DNA of 64,000 bases from CAVVXN01 sp963772585 (GCA_963772585.1 CAVYXV010000007.1:248001-312000), one strand, 5' to 3'. Positions 1 to 10,176 are shown, numbered from the stretch's first letter. Numbers and translations are program-made. Notes: generated from the letters alone by a model not told the origin.

Positions 1-2
1 TC

Positions 3-1145
3 GCGCCGCTCCTGACGATGACCTTCCTGCTCCGCGGCGTGGACGTGCCGACGATCGCCTACCTCATCGTGATGGCGTTCCTCTTCGGCGTGGCGGCGTG
101 CTCGATCGCCGTGGCGTGCGGCGCGCTCTCGCGCTGGCCGAACGTCTTCCGCGTCCTGCCGTTCATCGTGGTGGTCGTGGGTCTGGGCGGCGCGACGTGG
201 GGGCTCGCCGTCGCGCTCGAGTTCCTGGCCCGCGGCATCTCCAGCCAGATCTTCGACGAGCGCTTCTGGTGGGCGAGCACCTTCATCCTGCTCGGCGTCG
301 CCATGGGCGCCTTCCTCTTCTACCTGGTGGGGACGGCGATGCTCGCCCACCCCTACGAGAACCGCTCGACGGCGTTCCGCCTCTTCGCGTGGATCGGGAC
401 AATCCTGGGATTCGCCTGGCTCCTCTTCATGAGCACGCGACCCGGCATGGGCCGGGGGTTCGACGCGACGGTCCTCTGGGGATACGCCTTCTCGCTCGCG
501 CCGTCCCTCGTGCTCTTCCCCCTCTTCGCCGCCACGGAGGACCTCCCGCTCTCCCCGCGCGTCCGGACGCGCGTGCCCCGCAACCGCCTCCTCGCGCTCC
601 TCGCGGCGCCGTTCCTGCCGGGCGCCACCCGCGGGCTCCTCTTCACCCTGCTGCTCGCGGCGACGGCGGTCGGCGGGGCGGCGATCCTCGTGTCCCTGTC
701 GCTCGTGCCGTCGGGGCGGCCGCCCTACGCGGCGGGAATCCAGGTCTCCGCCTACCTCTCCTGGCTCACCGTCCTCTTCTACTGCGGCGTGGGCACGTTC
801 GTGCGCTCGCGCCTGGGGCGGGGCCCGAAGGCCACGTGGATCGCGCGCGGGATCCCCCTGCTGCTGCTCCTCCTCGCGATCGTCGTCCCTCTCCTGGTGG
901 AGGCGCTCGCCGGCGGCGCGCACCGCCGCGAATGGAAGGCCTACCAGCTCCTGAACCCGTTCGAGACCGTGGACGTGCACGTCTCCCCGGGCGTGCAGCG
1001 CTTCCAGCTCACCGGACTCGGCATCGCCACCGGCGTCGTCCTGCTCCTCCTCGGTGGACGGGGGATGGTCCGGGGCGTCCGCGAGGTGCTCGTCGCCTCG
1101 CGCGAGCGGCGCCGCGCCCGTGCGGAGCGTCGCCGTGCCGCCTGA
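3..1145 (+). CDS. ABC-2-like membrane permease, 5' end missing
   Basis: The reading frame is open to the left edge, so this is probably the 3' part of a longer gene; the first internal ATG is at 18. The visible 375 residues are strongly hydrophobic, with about eight to ten membrane segments, and end in an Arg-rich cytoplasmic tail. No catalytic motif is seen. Position directly before a DUF58 gene is typical of operons in which an ABC-2 type permease precedes MoxR/DUF58/BatA genes, so a permease role is inferred from architecture and context rather than from a diagnostic motif. The stop lies within the next gene, so translation is probably coupled. Confidence 0.6.
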   Translation, partial: APLLTMTFLLRGVDVPTIAYLIVMAFLFGVAACSIAVACGALSRWPNVFRVLPFIVVVVGLGGATWGLAVALEFLARGISSQIFDERFWWASTFILLGVAMGAFLFYLVGTAMLAHPYENRSTAFRLFAWIGTILGFAWLLFMSTRPGMGRGFDATVLWGYAFSLAPSLVLFPLFAATEDLPLSPRVRTRVPRNRLLALLAAPFLPGATRGLLFTLLLAATAVGGAAILVSLSLVPSGRPPYAAGIQVSAYLSWLTVLFYCGVGTFVRSRLGRGPKATWIARGIPLLLLLLAIVVPLLVEALAGGAHRREWKAYQLLNPFETVDVHVSPGVQRFQLTGLGIATGVVLLLLGGRGMVRGVREVLVASRERRRARAERRRAA

Positions 1146-1971
1146 GACGGTCCGGCCTGCCACCACGCCGGCCGAGGCGGAGGCCCGCCGCTGGCGCCTC
1201 GTGCTGCCGACGCACCCCCTGGCGGGGCGCGCGGGCGATCGGCTCGGCCACGGGACGGGCTCGTCGCTGGAGTTCATGGACTTCCGCGACTACGTCCCCG
1301 GCGACGACCTCCGCCACGTGGACTGGCGGGCCTACGCCCGGACCGACCAGTGGAAGGTCCGCCTCTTCCGCGAGGAGACCTCGCCCTCGCTCGACCTCGT
1401 GCTCGACGTCTCCGCGTCGATGGCCGCGACGGACGGGAAGCGCGTGGCGCTGCTCGACCTCGCCGCGGCGATCCGCGTCTGGAGCACCGCCCACGGCGGG
1501 CGGCTCCGCGTGCTGGAGGCGGGCGGGGGCGACGTGGCCGATCCCGCCCGCATCCCCTTCGACCGGTCGGACCCGGAAGGCTTCTCGCCGCGCGTGCCGC
1601 TGAGGCCGCGGGCGCTCCGCATGCTGATCTCGGACTTCCTCCGACCCGACGACCCCGCCGGGCCCATCCGTCGGCTCGCGGCGAACGCGTCGCACCTGAC
1701 GGTGGTGCAGCTCCTCGACCCGTGGGAGCGCGATCCCGAGCCGGAGGGCGAGCGCACGCTGATCGACGCCGAAGACGACGCGTCGCGGCTCGACGTGGTC
1801 CTCGATCGCCGCACGGTCGCGCGCTACCGCGAGCGCCTCGCGCGTCTCACGGCATCGGTCGAGCGGGCGACGCGCCGGGTGGGGGGCACCTTCGCCGCCC
1901 TCACCGCCGCGCCGCTCGCCGCCATGTGCCGGGACGACCTCCTCCCCGCCGGCGTCGTGGAGCCCGCGTGA
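1120..1971 (+). CDS. DUF58 domain protein with vWA-like fold
   Basis: DUF58 family protein of about 283 residues. The family signature GDDLRHVDWRAYAR is present near residues 60-75 and is followed by a MIDAS-like DVSAS motif near residue 96, so a metal-binding vWA fold is likely. I chose the GTG at 1120, which overlaps the upstream permease by 26 bases; a GTG at 1135 is equally possible. An ATG at 1054 would add an Arg/Ser-rich stretch that looks non-coding. The stop overlaps the GTG of the following BatA-like gene. DUF58 proteins usually sit beside MoxR ATPases and BatA/B proteins and are thought to act in envelope stress or complex assembly; the exact role here is inferred. Confidence 0.85.
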   Translation: MRSVAVPPETVRPATTPAEAEARRWRLVLPTHPLAGRAGDRLGHGTGSSLEFMDFRDYVPGDDLRHVDWRAYARTDQWKVRLFREETSPSLDLVLDVSASMAATDGKRVALLDLAAAIRVWSTAHGGRLRVLEAGGGDVADPARIPFDRSDPEGFSPRVPLRPRALRMLISDFLRPDDPAGPIRRLAANASHLTVVQLLDPWERDPEPEGERTLIDAEDDASRLDVVLDRRTVARYRERLARLTASVERATRRVGGTFAALTAAPLAAMCRDDLLPAGVVEPA

Positions 1972-3758
1972 CCTTCCTCGTGCCCGGGGCCCTGTTCGCG
2001 CTCCTCGCCGTGCCGGCGGTGATTGCGCTCCACCTCTTCCGCCGGCGCTTTCGCCAGCGGCGGATCGCCGGGCTCTTCCTCTTCGCGGCCGACGCGCTCC
2101 CCGCGCACGCGGGGCGGACGCGGACGCGGCTCCTCCGCTCGGCGTCGCTCTGGCTCGAAGTCGCGGCGGCGACGGCCCTCGCCCTCCTTCTCGGCGGCCT
2201 CGCGTTCGGCGGCGGGAAGGAGGCGGAGCACCTCGTGCTCGTGCTCGACGACAGCGCCTCCATGGCGGCGACAGCCCCCGACGGAACCTCCGCCGCGGAC
2301 CGCGTCCGCGCGTGGGCGAAGGCGCGCTTGGACCGCGACGACGACGCCGTGGCGACGCTGATCCTGACGGGGCCGATCCCGGAGATCCGCGTGGGACCGC
2401 GCGCCGAGCCGTCGAGGGTGCTGGCGGCGCTCGACGACTGGACGCCGCGGGCGACCTCCTACGCGAGCGATCTCGCGCTGGAGCTCGGCCGCGAGTTGGC
2501 GGGCCGGACGGGCGAGGTCGTCTTCCTCACGGACCGCGACGTCGGCACGGGCCCCGGCGTCGGGCTCGTCGCCCGCGGGCGCCCGAGCACGAACGCGTTG
2601 GTCGCGAGCGCGACCCGATCGCCGGCGGCCGACGGCGAGCGGGTCCAGGCCGACCTGCTGCTCTTCGGGGATACGGAGGAGACGCGCGCCGTACGGCTGG
2701 AAGCGCTCGCGCCCGGGGGACCGCGGGTGATCGCGAGCCGCGAGGTGACGCTCGTGCCCGGCCGGGCGACCCGCCTCGCGTTCACGTTCGCCGCGACCGA
2801 CCTCCCCGTCCGCGTGCGCCTCTCCGAGGACGCCCTGGCCCTCGACGACGCGTGGACCCTGCTCCCGCCGCCGCGGCGCGTCGTGCCCGTGGCGATCCGC
2901 CTGGGCGACGAGGCGCGCCGGCTGCTCCGGCTCGACCGCGTGCTGGAGGCCGCGGGCGGCGCGCGCGTGACGGAGGACGCGGCGGCGGCGACCCTCGTCT
3001 TCCGCTCCGAACCCGGGCGCCTGCGGGGGGACGCCGTGGAGGTGGTCGTCGGCCCCGCCGGCGAGGAGGCCGACACCTGGGCCGGCCCGTACCTCCTGGA
3101 GCGGCGCCGGGCCCTGGGCGGCGACGGCGCCCCGCCGCTGCTGGAGGGCGTGACGCTCGAAGGCGTGCTCTGGACCGCGGGCCGCGGCCCGGTCGAGGGG
3201 CTGCCGCTCGTGCTCGCGGGCGACGTGGCCCTCGCCTCCGAGGAGGCGGTGGGGCGCGCGGTCCGCCTCCGCCTGAACCTGGACCCGCACCGGAGCAACC
3301 TCGCCGCCTCCCCGGACTGGCCGATCCTCGTCTCGAACCTCGTCGGCGCCGCCCGACGGCGCCTCCCCGGGCCGGGCGCGGTGAACCTCCGCGTCGGCGA
3401 GGAGATCCGCTGGCGGCCCGCGCCCGGCGAGGAGCCTCCCGTGCTGGAAGGGCCCGCGGGGGGGCGCTTCCCGGCGCGGGGAACGCACCTCTTCGCCTGG
3501 CCCGCCCGCGAGGCGGGGCTCTACCGCGTAGCCCGGGACGACCGCACCCTCGCGCGCTTCGCCGTGAGCTTCCTCGATCCGGCCCAGTCCGACCTTCGCG
3601 GCGCGACCACGCTCGACCGCGCGCCCGAGCCCGGGGGACGGCGGGGAGACGTGCTTCCCGCGCCCGCGCGCCCCGTGCTCCGCTGGCTCGCGCTCGTGGC
3701 GCTGCTCGCGTTCGCGCTCGACGTCTGGGTACTCGGCGCGAAGGGGCGCGCGCCGTGA
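1968..3758 (+). CDS. BatA-like vWA membrane protein
   Basis: Protein of 596 residues. It starts with the short hydrophobic N-terminal domain typical of BatA/aerotolerance proteins (two membrane segments around an HLFRRRF motif), followed by a vWA domain with a DDSAS MIDAS motif near residue 93. The middle is a long periplasmic-type region, and a last hydrophobic segment lies near the C-terminus before a short basic tail. The GTG start overlaps the DUF58 stop and its own stop overlaps the next GTG, so DUF58, this gene and the double-vWA gene form a translationally coupled unit. A function in envelope stress or protein complex assembly is inferred from the family. Confidence 0.85.
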   Translation: MTFLVPGALFALLAVPAVIALHLFRRRFRQRRIAGLFLFAADALPAHAGRTRTRLLRSASLWLEVAAATALALLLGGLAFGGGKEAEHLVLVLDDSASMAATAPDGTSAADRVRAWAKARLDRDDDAVATLILTGPIPEIRVGPRAEPSRVLAALDDWTPRATSYASDLALELGRELAGRTGEVVFLTDRDVGTGPGVGLVARGRPSTNALVASATRSPAADGERVQADLLLFGDTEETRAVRLEALAPGGPRVIASREVTLVPGRATRLAFTFAATDLPVRVRLSEDALALDDAWTLLPPPRRVVPVAIRLGDEARRLLRLDRVLEAAGGARVTEDAAAATLVFRSEPGRLRGDAVEVVVGPAGEEADTWAGPYLLERRRALGGDGAPPLLEGVTLEGVLWTAGRGPVEGLPLVLAGDVALASEEAVGRAVRLRLNLDPHRSNLAASPDWPILVSNLVGAARRRLPGPGAVNLRVGEEIRWRPAPGEEPPVLEGPAGGRFPARGTHLFAWPAREAGLYRVARDDRTLARFAVSFLDPAQSDLRGATTLDRAPEPGGRRGDVLPAPARPVLRWLALVALLAFALDVWVLGAKGRAP

Positions 3759-6505
3759 TCGGCTTCGCCCACCCCGCGGCGCTGCTTCTCGCGCCGCTCG
3801 TCCTGCTCGCGCTCCGTCGGCGCTTCCTCGCGCGGCCGCTCGTCACGACGATCCGCGCGCTCCTCCTCCTCGCCCTCGTGGCGCTGGTGGCGGGGCCGAG
3901 GCTGGAAGGGGAGTCGCCGGGGCGCGATCTCGTGCTCTTGCTGGACCGCTCGCGGTCCATGCCGGGCGAGGGGACGGAGATCGCGCACGAGCTGTTCGAC
4001 CTCGCCGCCGGCTCGGCCGAGACCGGCGACCGGATCGGCCTCGTGCTCTTCGGCCGCGACGCGGTGGTGGAGCGCGCGCCGGAGGAGCACGCGGCGTGGC
4101 GGGCGCCTTCGCGGGAGGTGGACCCCGACGCGACGGACCTCGCCGGCGGGATCGAGACGGCGATCGCCCTCGTTTCCCCCGACCGCGCCGGCTCCGTCCT
4201 CGTGATCTCCGACGGCGAGTCCACGGGGCGCGATCCCGCCGCCGCGGCCCGGCAGGCGCTCCGCCGCGGCGTCGGCGTGGACGTGCGGATCGTGCCGCGC
4301 CCCGGCGTGTTCGACCTCGCCGTGGAGGAGGTCGCCGTGCCGGGCGAGGTCGCGGAGGGCGAGCCCTTCCAGGTGACGGTGTGGATCCGCTCGGACCGCG
4401 CGCTGGAGGCCCCCGTGACGGTCCGCCGCGACGGGAAGGTCATCGCGCGCGGGACGCGGAGCCTGAGGCGGGGGCTCAACGCCGTGCGCTTCCGCGATGC
4501 GGGGCGCGAGGCCGGCGTGCACGCCTACGACGTGGAGGTCGCCGTGGAGGGCGACCGGGTGGCGCAGAACAACCGGGGGATGGCGGCCATGCGCGTCGCC
4601 GGGCCGTTCCGCGTCCTGGTGGTGACGCCCGAGGGGCGCGAGGACCGCCTGACGAGGAGTCTCCAGGCCGCGGGGATCGCCGTCGTGAACGCCGCCCCCG
4701 GCGCGGCGCCCCTGTCGGACGGCGGGCTCGACGCCTTTCGCGCGGTGATCCTGGAAGACGTGCCGCTGGAGGACCTCGTGCGCACGGCGCCCGCGGCGCT
4801 CCAGCGCTACGTCCGCGACCTCGGCGGCGGACTCCTGATGACGGGCGGGCGGGCCTCCTTCGGACCGGGGGGCTACTACCGGTCGGCGATCGAGGACGTG
4901 CTGCCCGTGACGATGGAGATCCGCAACGAGCAGCGGCGCTTCCGTCTCGCGATGTCGATCGCGCTCGACCGTTCCGGCTCCATGGCGGCGTCCGCCGGAT
5001 CGGGCACCAAGATGGACCTCGCCAACCTGGGCGCCTGCGCGGCGATCGACCTTCTCGGGCGGGGCGACGGCGTCGCGGTGACGGCCGTGGACTCGACGGC
5101 CCACGAGGTCGTGCCTTTCCAGGACGCCGCCAACCGGGACGCGATCCGCCACGCCGTCCGCAGGATCGAGTCGATGGGCGGCGGGATCTTCGTGGACACG
5201 GCGATCCGCGCCGCGGCGTACCAGCTCCGAGGCGCGCCGCAGGGGACGCGCCACGTCGTGCTCTTCGCCGACGCGGCCGACGCGGAGGAACCCGGCGACT
5301 ACAAGACGCTCGTACCCGACCTCGTGAAGGCCGGCGTGACGGTCTCCGTGATCGGCCTCGGCTCCGACGGGGACACGGACGCGGCGTTCCTCCGGGACGT
5401 CGCCCGCCGGGGGAACGGCCGCTGTTTCTTCGCCGCCGACGCCGCGGACCTGCCGCGCGTCTTCGCGCAGGAGACGATCCAGGTGGCGCGCTCGTCGATC
5501 GTCGAGGAGCCGACGGCGGTGGGCGTCGAGCCGGACCTCTCTTCGGTGGGGGCCTTCGCCGTCCGCGCCTTCCCCGACGTGGGCGGCTACTCGATCGCCT
5601 ACTTGAAGCCCGAGGCCCGGCGCGGGCTCGTCACGAAGGACGACGTGGGTGCGCCGATGCTCGCGTTCTGGCAGCACGGGCTCGGACGGAGCGCCGCGTT
5701 CCTCGGCGAGGCCGACGGGCCGCTGTCGGGCGGGTTGGCGTCGTGGGACGGCTACGCCGACACGTTCGCCACGCTCGTCCGCTGGCTCGCCGGCACCGAG
5801 GCCTCGGACGACGTCTTCGCCACGCTGGAGCGGCGCGGGCACGAGGCGGTGCTCACCGTCGAGGTCGCGCCCGGGGACGAGTCCGCGCTCGCCGGCGCCG
5901 ACGCGCGCGTCGTCGAGCCGGACGGCACGACGCGGGACGTGATGCTGGTGCAGGCCGGCGAGGGGAAGCTCGAGGGCCGCGTCCCGATGTCCCAGGAGGG
6001 CGTGTACCGGCCGGTGCTCCGCCTCGCCGGCGGGCCGGTGCTCAAGCTGGCGCCCACGGCCCTTCCCTACTCGCCGGAGTTCGAGCCCCGGACGGATCCG
6101 CAGGCCGGCGAGAAGACGCTCCGTCGGATCGCCCGGATCGCCGAGGGCCGTGTGGACCCGCCGTCGAACGCCTTGTTCGGAACGTCTCGGAGCAGCCGCG
6201 GTTCCCGTTCGCTCGCGCCGCTCTTCGCCGGGATCGCCCTGGGGTTGCTCCTCCTCGAGATCGCGACACGCCGTCTCGGCCTGCGCGTCCCCACCGACCG
6301 CCTCGCCGCCACGTGGATCGCCGCGAAGAAGACACTCCCCCGCCCGCGCCCCCGGCGCCGCCCGCGCCGCCCGTCCGCCGCGGCCCCCGACCGCCCCCCG
6401 CCCGAGGGGCCGCACGAAGAGCCCCCGCCCGCCGACGAGCCGCCCCCGGACGACACCCACCCCCCCGACATCACCGACCTCCTGGCCCGCGCCCGCCGCC
6501 GCTGA
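3755..6505 (+). CDS. Double-vWA, glutamine-amidotransferase-like membrane protein
   Basis: Protein of 916 residues starting at a GTG inside the previous stop. Two N-terminal membrane segments precede a first vWA domain (MIDAS motif DRSRS near residue 65). The middle contains a class I glutamine-amidotransferase-like segment (around a GGGLLMTGG motif) and a second vWA domain (DRSGSM near residue 408). A further membrane segment lies near the C-terminus, followed by a long Pro/Arg-rich tail ending in DITDLLARARRR. This layout is common for large vWA proteins of planctomycete-like bacteria in DUF58/BatA operons. It probably acts at the cell envelope with the two preceding proteins. No enzymatic residue of a true amidotransferase is evident. 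Confidence 0.85.
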   Translation: MIGFAHPAALLLAPLVLLALRRRFLARPLVTTIRALLLLALVALVAGPRLEGESPGRDLVLLLDRSRSMPGEGTEIAHELFDLAAGSAETGDRIGLVLFGRDAVVERAPEEHAAWRAPSREVDPDATDLAGGIETAIALVSPDRAGSVLVISDGESTGRDPAAAARQALRRGVGVDVRIVPRPGVFDLAVEEVAVPGEVAEGEPFQVTVWIRSDRALEAPVTVRRDGKVIARGTRSLRRGLNAVRFRDAGREAGVHAYDVEVAVEGDRVAQNNRGMAAMRVAGPFRVLVVTPEGREDRLTRSLQAAGIAVVNAAPGAAPLSDGGLDAFRAVILEDVPLEDLVRTAPAALQRYVRDLGGGLLMTGGRASFGPGGYYRSAIEDVLPVTMEIRNEQRRFRLAMSIALDRSGSMAASAGSGTKMDLANLGACAAIDLLGRGDGVAVTAVDSTAHEVVPFQDAANRDAIRHAVRRIESMGGGIFVDTAIRAAAYQLRGAPQGTRHVVLFADAADAEEPGDYKTLVPDLVKAGVTVSVIGLGSDGDTDAAFLRDVARRGNGRCFFAADAADLPRVFAQETIQVARSSIVEEPTAVGVEPDLSSVGAFAVRAFPDVGGYSIAYLKPEARRGLVTKDDVGAPMLAFWQHGLGRSAAFLGEADGPLSGGLASWDGYADTFATLVRWLAGTEASDDVFATLERRGHEAVLTVEVAPGDESALAGADARVVEPDGTTRDVMLVQAGEGKLEGRVPMSQEGVYRPVLRLAGGPVLKLAPTALPYSPEFEPRTDPQAGEKTLRRIARIAEGRVDPPSNALFGTSRSSRGSRSLAPLFAGIALGLLLLEIATRRLGLRVPTDRLAATWIAAKKTLPRPRPRRRPRRPSAAAPDRPPPEGPHEEPPPADEPPPDDTHPPDITDLLARARRR

Positions 6506-6927
6506 TCGCCGTCGCACGGAGCCGCGTCGTCAGGCGTCGTTGGGAGCCGGGCGCCCCGACACGCGTCTCGCCGGCGCGAGGCCTTCCCGATCCCGCCGGA
6601 GGGCCGGCTTGGAACGACGCGAGGGTTCGTTCTCGGCCAGGCTCCGTGAGCGGGCGAAAGGTGTGCTTCGGAGCCCGGCTTCCAAGAGAAGGCCAGGCTT
6701 GTCAAGTGAGCCGTCCAGGCGGTCGCGTCGGACAGGGCCACCCGGTTCCCATGCTTCCATGCGCACTCTGGTGAGCCGGGTGCCGGCCCGGTGCCGGTCG
6801 GGGTCCGAGTGAGCCGGGATGCTGCCATCTCCGTAGCGGCGTCGAAGCGCCCGCCAGGCGGCCGCAGTCATCCAGACTCGGGGTGGTGTGGCGCGGCAAC
6901 ACCACCGCCTGGACCAAGGCCCTTTCC
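6506..6927. other. Gene-poor gap beside the IS110 remnant
   Basis: These 422 bases lie between the vWA operon and the 3' end of the transposase remnant. Short overlapping frames exist on the minus strand but none has convincing start, codon use or recognisable motif. It may contain the flank brought in by, or left from, the insertion element. I see no clear terminal inverted repeat; IS110 elements normally lack one. Confidence 0.4.
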
Positions 6928-7810
6928 CTACGCCGCGTGGCGGTGCTTCTGGGCGTAGTCGGGGTCGTAGACGGCCCCCGTCTTCCAAAGGTGGTGGAGG
7001 AGAACGGCGAGCTTGCGAGCGACGGCGATCACCGCCTTGCGTTTGGCGATCTTGCCCCCGCGGGCCGCGATGCGCTCGCCGTGGCGCTTGAGATCACAGT
7101 CCTTGCCGAAGCGCCCCAGGATGTGCTGGGCGCACTGCACGAGCAGGGTGCGCAGAACCGCGTCGCCCGCCTTCGTGATGCCGAGTTGCTTGTCGATGTT
7201 GCCGGACTGGTCCAGGCGCGGCACCAAGCCGAGGAACGGCCCCACATCGCGGCTGTGCGCAAACCGGTCGGGGTCCTCGAGGGTCCGGATGTACGTCAGC
7301 GAGGTCAGGGGGCCCACGCCGTCGACCTGGCGCAGGACCGCGGTCTCCGGATACGTCTCCGTCCCCAGCTCGTCGATCTTGCGCTCGTAGTCACGGATCT
7401 CGTCGTTGAGGAACTCGATCGTGAGCACCAGCGGCGTCCGCGCCTCGCGCATCAGCGGGGGGAGCGCTCGGCAGAAGTCGTGGCGGATGGCGCTGGCGTC
7501 CTTGCGGGGAAACCGCCCGCCAGCGGACTTCCCCAAGCCCCGTAGCGTGTTCACCGGCTCCGTGCGCGTTCGCCACCAGGGTCTCGGCGCAGTGGCGCTC
7601 CAGGATCCGACTCACCCAGGGAGAGTGGGTCCCGACCTCCACCACGGCCCGGGCCCCCGTCCGCCCCCGGAAGAAGTCCTCGAACGCCGCCGGGGTCGTC
7701 ACCAAGCGCCCCCGCCCCCGCTCCTCGCCCGTGCGCTGGTCCAGGACGCAGAAGGGGGAGCAACAATCGCCCAGGTCCACGCCGATCGTCTCGGTGATGG
7801 TCTTGCCCAT
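6928..7810 (-). mobile_element. IS110-family transposase, internally deleted
   Basis: The N-terminal part starts at the ATG at 7810 (MGKTITETIGVDLGD) and shows the RuvC-like DEDD fold: first Asp in GVDLGD and Glu in VVEVGTHSPWV. The C-terminal part (frame 7554-6928) has the transposase_20 signature GVGPLTSLTYIRTLEDPDRF and GLVPRLDQSG. Between them the frame changes at about 7560: VANA is joined almost directly to TEPVNTLRGLGKS. Intact relatives have about 60 residues here, including the DxxDA pair of the catalytic motif, so the enzyme must be inactive. The junction sits in a GCGC shared by both sides, suggesting a short-homology deletion. No other transposase is nearby. Confidence 0.85.
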
Positions 7811-7929
7811 GCCGGTCTTTCCTTCCCGGGCCTTCGAGCCCGTTGTCACGTTTGCAGCCCGGTTCACCGCGACGGCGGGACAGGGAAGACCGGCCTTCTC
7901 ATCCCATCTCCGTACCGTACCGTGCCGGC

Positions 7930-10176
7930 ATGGCGAGCGAGCGGCGGACCGAGATCTGGATCCTCGTGCTGGGGGCCGTCCTCACCCTCGCGGGGGTCGT
8001 GCTCTTCGCCGCCGCCGCGGGGACGACCACGATCGCGGGGTCGAGCGAGAAGGCCCGGGCGCTGCTCGCCACGCGTCCCCTTCCCGCCGTCGTCACCGTG
8101 ACGGCGCGGCCGGACGACGCGGGCGGCGAGCGAGCCGGCCTGCCCGCGCTCGTCCGACAGTGGGTGCGGGGCTACGGCCGGGGTGCGGAGGAGCCGTTCC
8201 CGATCCCGGGGAACGCCGCCGACGAGGTCCGCGCCGCCGACGGGCTCGATGCCCGGGTCCTGGTTCGGTGGCTCGATCCCTTGACGGCCGACACCTCGCT
8301 CCGCGGTCCCCGGTTCGGCGCGAGCCCCGACGGCCTGGTCTTCGTGCCGGACGGCCCGCGGGCCGGGTGGCTGTGGGCGAATCACGAGAGGCTCGCCGCC
8401 GGCGAAGGGAATCGCCTGCCGCGGATCGGCGTGGGCCCGTCGGGACAGCCGCTCACCCTGGCCCTCTGGATGAAGACCGTCTTTCGCATCCACGACGACC
8501 CGACGAACGACGCGTGGTCCCGCGAGGAGGTAGACGAGTTCCTCTTCTGGCAGAAGAGCCAGGTCGGGGGAAGCCGCCTGCACGTCGTCGAGGGCGACGA
8601 GGGGGAAGGATGGCGTCTCGATCGGGGGGCGACGAACCTCCGCTTCGACGCCACCTCCCGGACGCGTTTCGCCCTCACCGGTGCCCGGCCCAGCGCGTCC
8701 GGCGAGGACGACCTCGGCGGCCCCATCGAGCCCGTGGCGGGCCGGGGAGTGATCCCCGGGACGCTCGCGAACGGCGCCGCGGCGCTCACGCCCTGGGGCA
8801 CCATCCTGTCGCTCGAGGGCCCCTCCTCCGACGCCTACGGCCGGCTGGAGGCGTGCTGGCCGGCGAGCGGCGACGGTCCCCGCTTCGACGGCGAGGGACT
8901 CGGGTTCCGGCCCGGGGGCGGCCTCCGGCCGCCGTTCGCCACGGATCGCGCCTCGCGCCTCGGCGGCGTGTCCGACGACTACCCGTGGCAGCGCCGCCAT
9001 CGCGACCTCTACGGCTGGGCGGTCGAGATCGATCCCGCCCGCGACGAGGGCGTGGCGTACGGCCAGGAGGGCGACGGCCACGGCCATCGCAAGGTCGGCG
9101 CGATGGGCCGCGGGGAGTGGGAGGGCGCGGCGTTTTGGCGCGGGCCCGACGGTCGTCCGGCGGAGGGAGCACCCGTCGTCGTCTACCTCGCTCGCAGCGG
9201 CCCGGGCGGTGCGCTCTGGAAGTTCGTCTCGCGCGGCGTCTGGCGGGCGGGGATGGACGAGGCCGCGAAGCGGGCCCTGCTGGACGAGGGCACGCTCTAC
9301 GTCGCCGAGGTGGAGGATCTCGACAACCGCACGGGGCTCCACCACGCGGCCCCCGACCTCCCTCTCGACGAGCTCCGACGGCCGACGCAAGCCGACCCGC
9401 TCCAAGGGCGGTGGATCGAGATGTCGCTCGGGAGCGCGGACGTCGCTCCGAACGCCGCCGCGCTCGGCCGGCCCGACGAGACGGTCGGCGCGGCGCTCCG
9501 CGACGAGTCCTGGGGCGGGTTGGCGGGGTTCGAAGACGAGAACATCCTGCGCGCCTGCCCCGCCACCGCCTGCCTCAAGATCGGCGTCCGCGAGTGGAAC
9601 CACCCGCGGGGCGTCGCCTTCGCGCCGACCGCGGGGCGCCTCTACGTCGCGCTTGCGGGCTACGAGGGGTCGCCGCGGCTGCTCGCGGACGGGCGCCTGG
9701 CCGGCGAAGGGGTGCACGTGCCCGAGCGGGGCGACCGCGAAGGTGCCCTCTGGGCCGTCGAAGAGACCGACGGGGATCGCCCCTGGGCGTCGCGGTCCTT
9801 CCGCGTCCACGAGGTGTGGCGGGGATGGGGGCCCGAAGGGTTGGAGGGCGAGCCGTCCGCGGGCGCCGACCCCCGCGTCGTGCTCGACCCGCGGTTCGCC
9901 GCCACCCACCCGTGTCGGCTCGTGGTGGACGCGGAAGGCGGGCTCTGGTTCACGACCGACGGGGCCTGGGCGCGCACCGACGGCCACTCGTCCGACGCGC
10001 TCTACTACCTCGACCAGGGCGCGAAGAGCCCGACGAGGGGCCTCGCGTTCCGTGTCGCCGCCGTGCCCGCCGACGCCGCGCCGGGCGCCCCGTGCTTCAC
10101 GCCCGACGAGCGGACGCTGTTCCTCGGCGTGAAGCACCCCGGCGAACGTGTTCCCAGCGCCTGGCCGTCCCGGTAG
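7930..10176 (+). CDS. phoX: PhoX-like phosphatase (DUF839)
   Basis: Protein of 748 residues beginning with one N-terminal membrane segment (residues about 9-31). It carries PhoX/DUF839 blocks in order: PWGTILSLEG, RRHRDLYGWAVEIDP, KVGAMGRGEWEG, LARSGPGGALWKFVS, NHPRGVAFAP, and near the end FTPDERTLFLGVKHPGE. PhoX enzymes are secreted or periplasmic phosphatases that use calcium and iron to release phosphate from phosphoesters. This protein is longer than many PhoX proteins and membrane-anchored rather than clearly Tat-exported. The ATG at 7930 was preferred because upstream residues are basic and lie next to the IS element. The downstream ABC exporter starts within a few bases of the stop. 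Confidence 0.85.
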   Translation: MASERRTEIWILVLGAVLTLAGVVLFAAAAGTTTIAGSSEKARALLATRPLPAVVTVTARPDDAGGERAGLPALVRQWVRGYGRGAEEPFPIPGNAADEVRAADGLDARVLVRWLDPLTADTSLRGPRFGASPDGLVFVPDGPRAGWLWANHERLAAGEGNRLPRIGVGPSGQPLTLALWMKTVFRIHDDPTNDAWSREEVDEFLFWQKSQVGGSRLHVVEGDEGEGWRLDRGATNLRFDATSRTRFALTGARPSASGEDDLGGPIEPVAGRGVIPGTLANGAAALTPWGTILSLEGPSSDAYGRLEACWPASGDGPRFDGEGLGFRPGGGLRPPFATDRASRLGGVSDDYPWQRRHRDLYGWAVEIDPARDEGVAYGQEGDGHGHRKVGAMGRGEWEGAAFWRGPDGRPAEGAPVVVYLARSGPGGALWKFVSRGVWRAGMDEAAKRALLDEGTLYVAEVEDLDNRTGLHHAAPDLPLDELRRPTQADPLQGRWIEMSLGSADVAPNAAALGRPDETVGAALRDESWGGLAGFEDENILRACPATACLKIGVREWNHPRGVAFAPTAGRLYVALAGYEGSPRLLADGRLAGEGVHVPERGDREGALWAVEETDGDRPWASRSFRVHEVWRGWGPEGLEGEPSAGADPRVVLDPRFAATHPCRLVVDAEGGLWFTTDGAWARTDGHSSDALYYLDQGAKSPTRGLAFRVAAVPADAAPGAPCFTPDERTLFLGVKHPGERVPSAWPSR

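Noticed and set aside
3521..6517. 998-residue open frame on the minus strand
   Set aside because: Antisense shadow of the double-vWA gene, Arg/Gly/Val-rich with no motifs; typical of GC-rich DNA.
7864..10137. 757-residue minus-strand frame opposite phoX
   Set aside because: No motif and shadow composition, while the plus strand carries all PhoX blocks.
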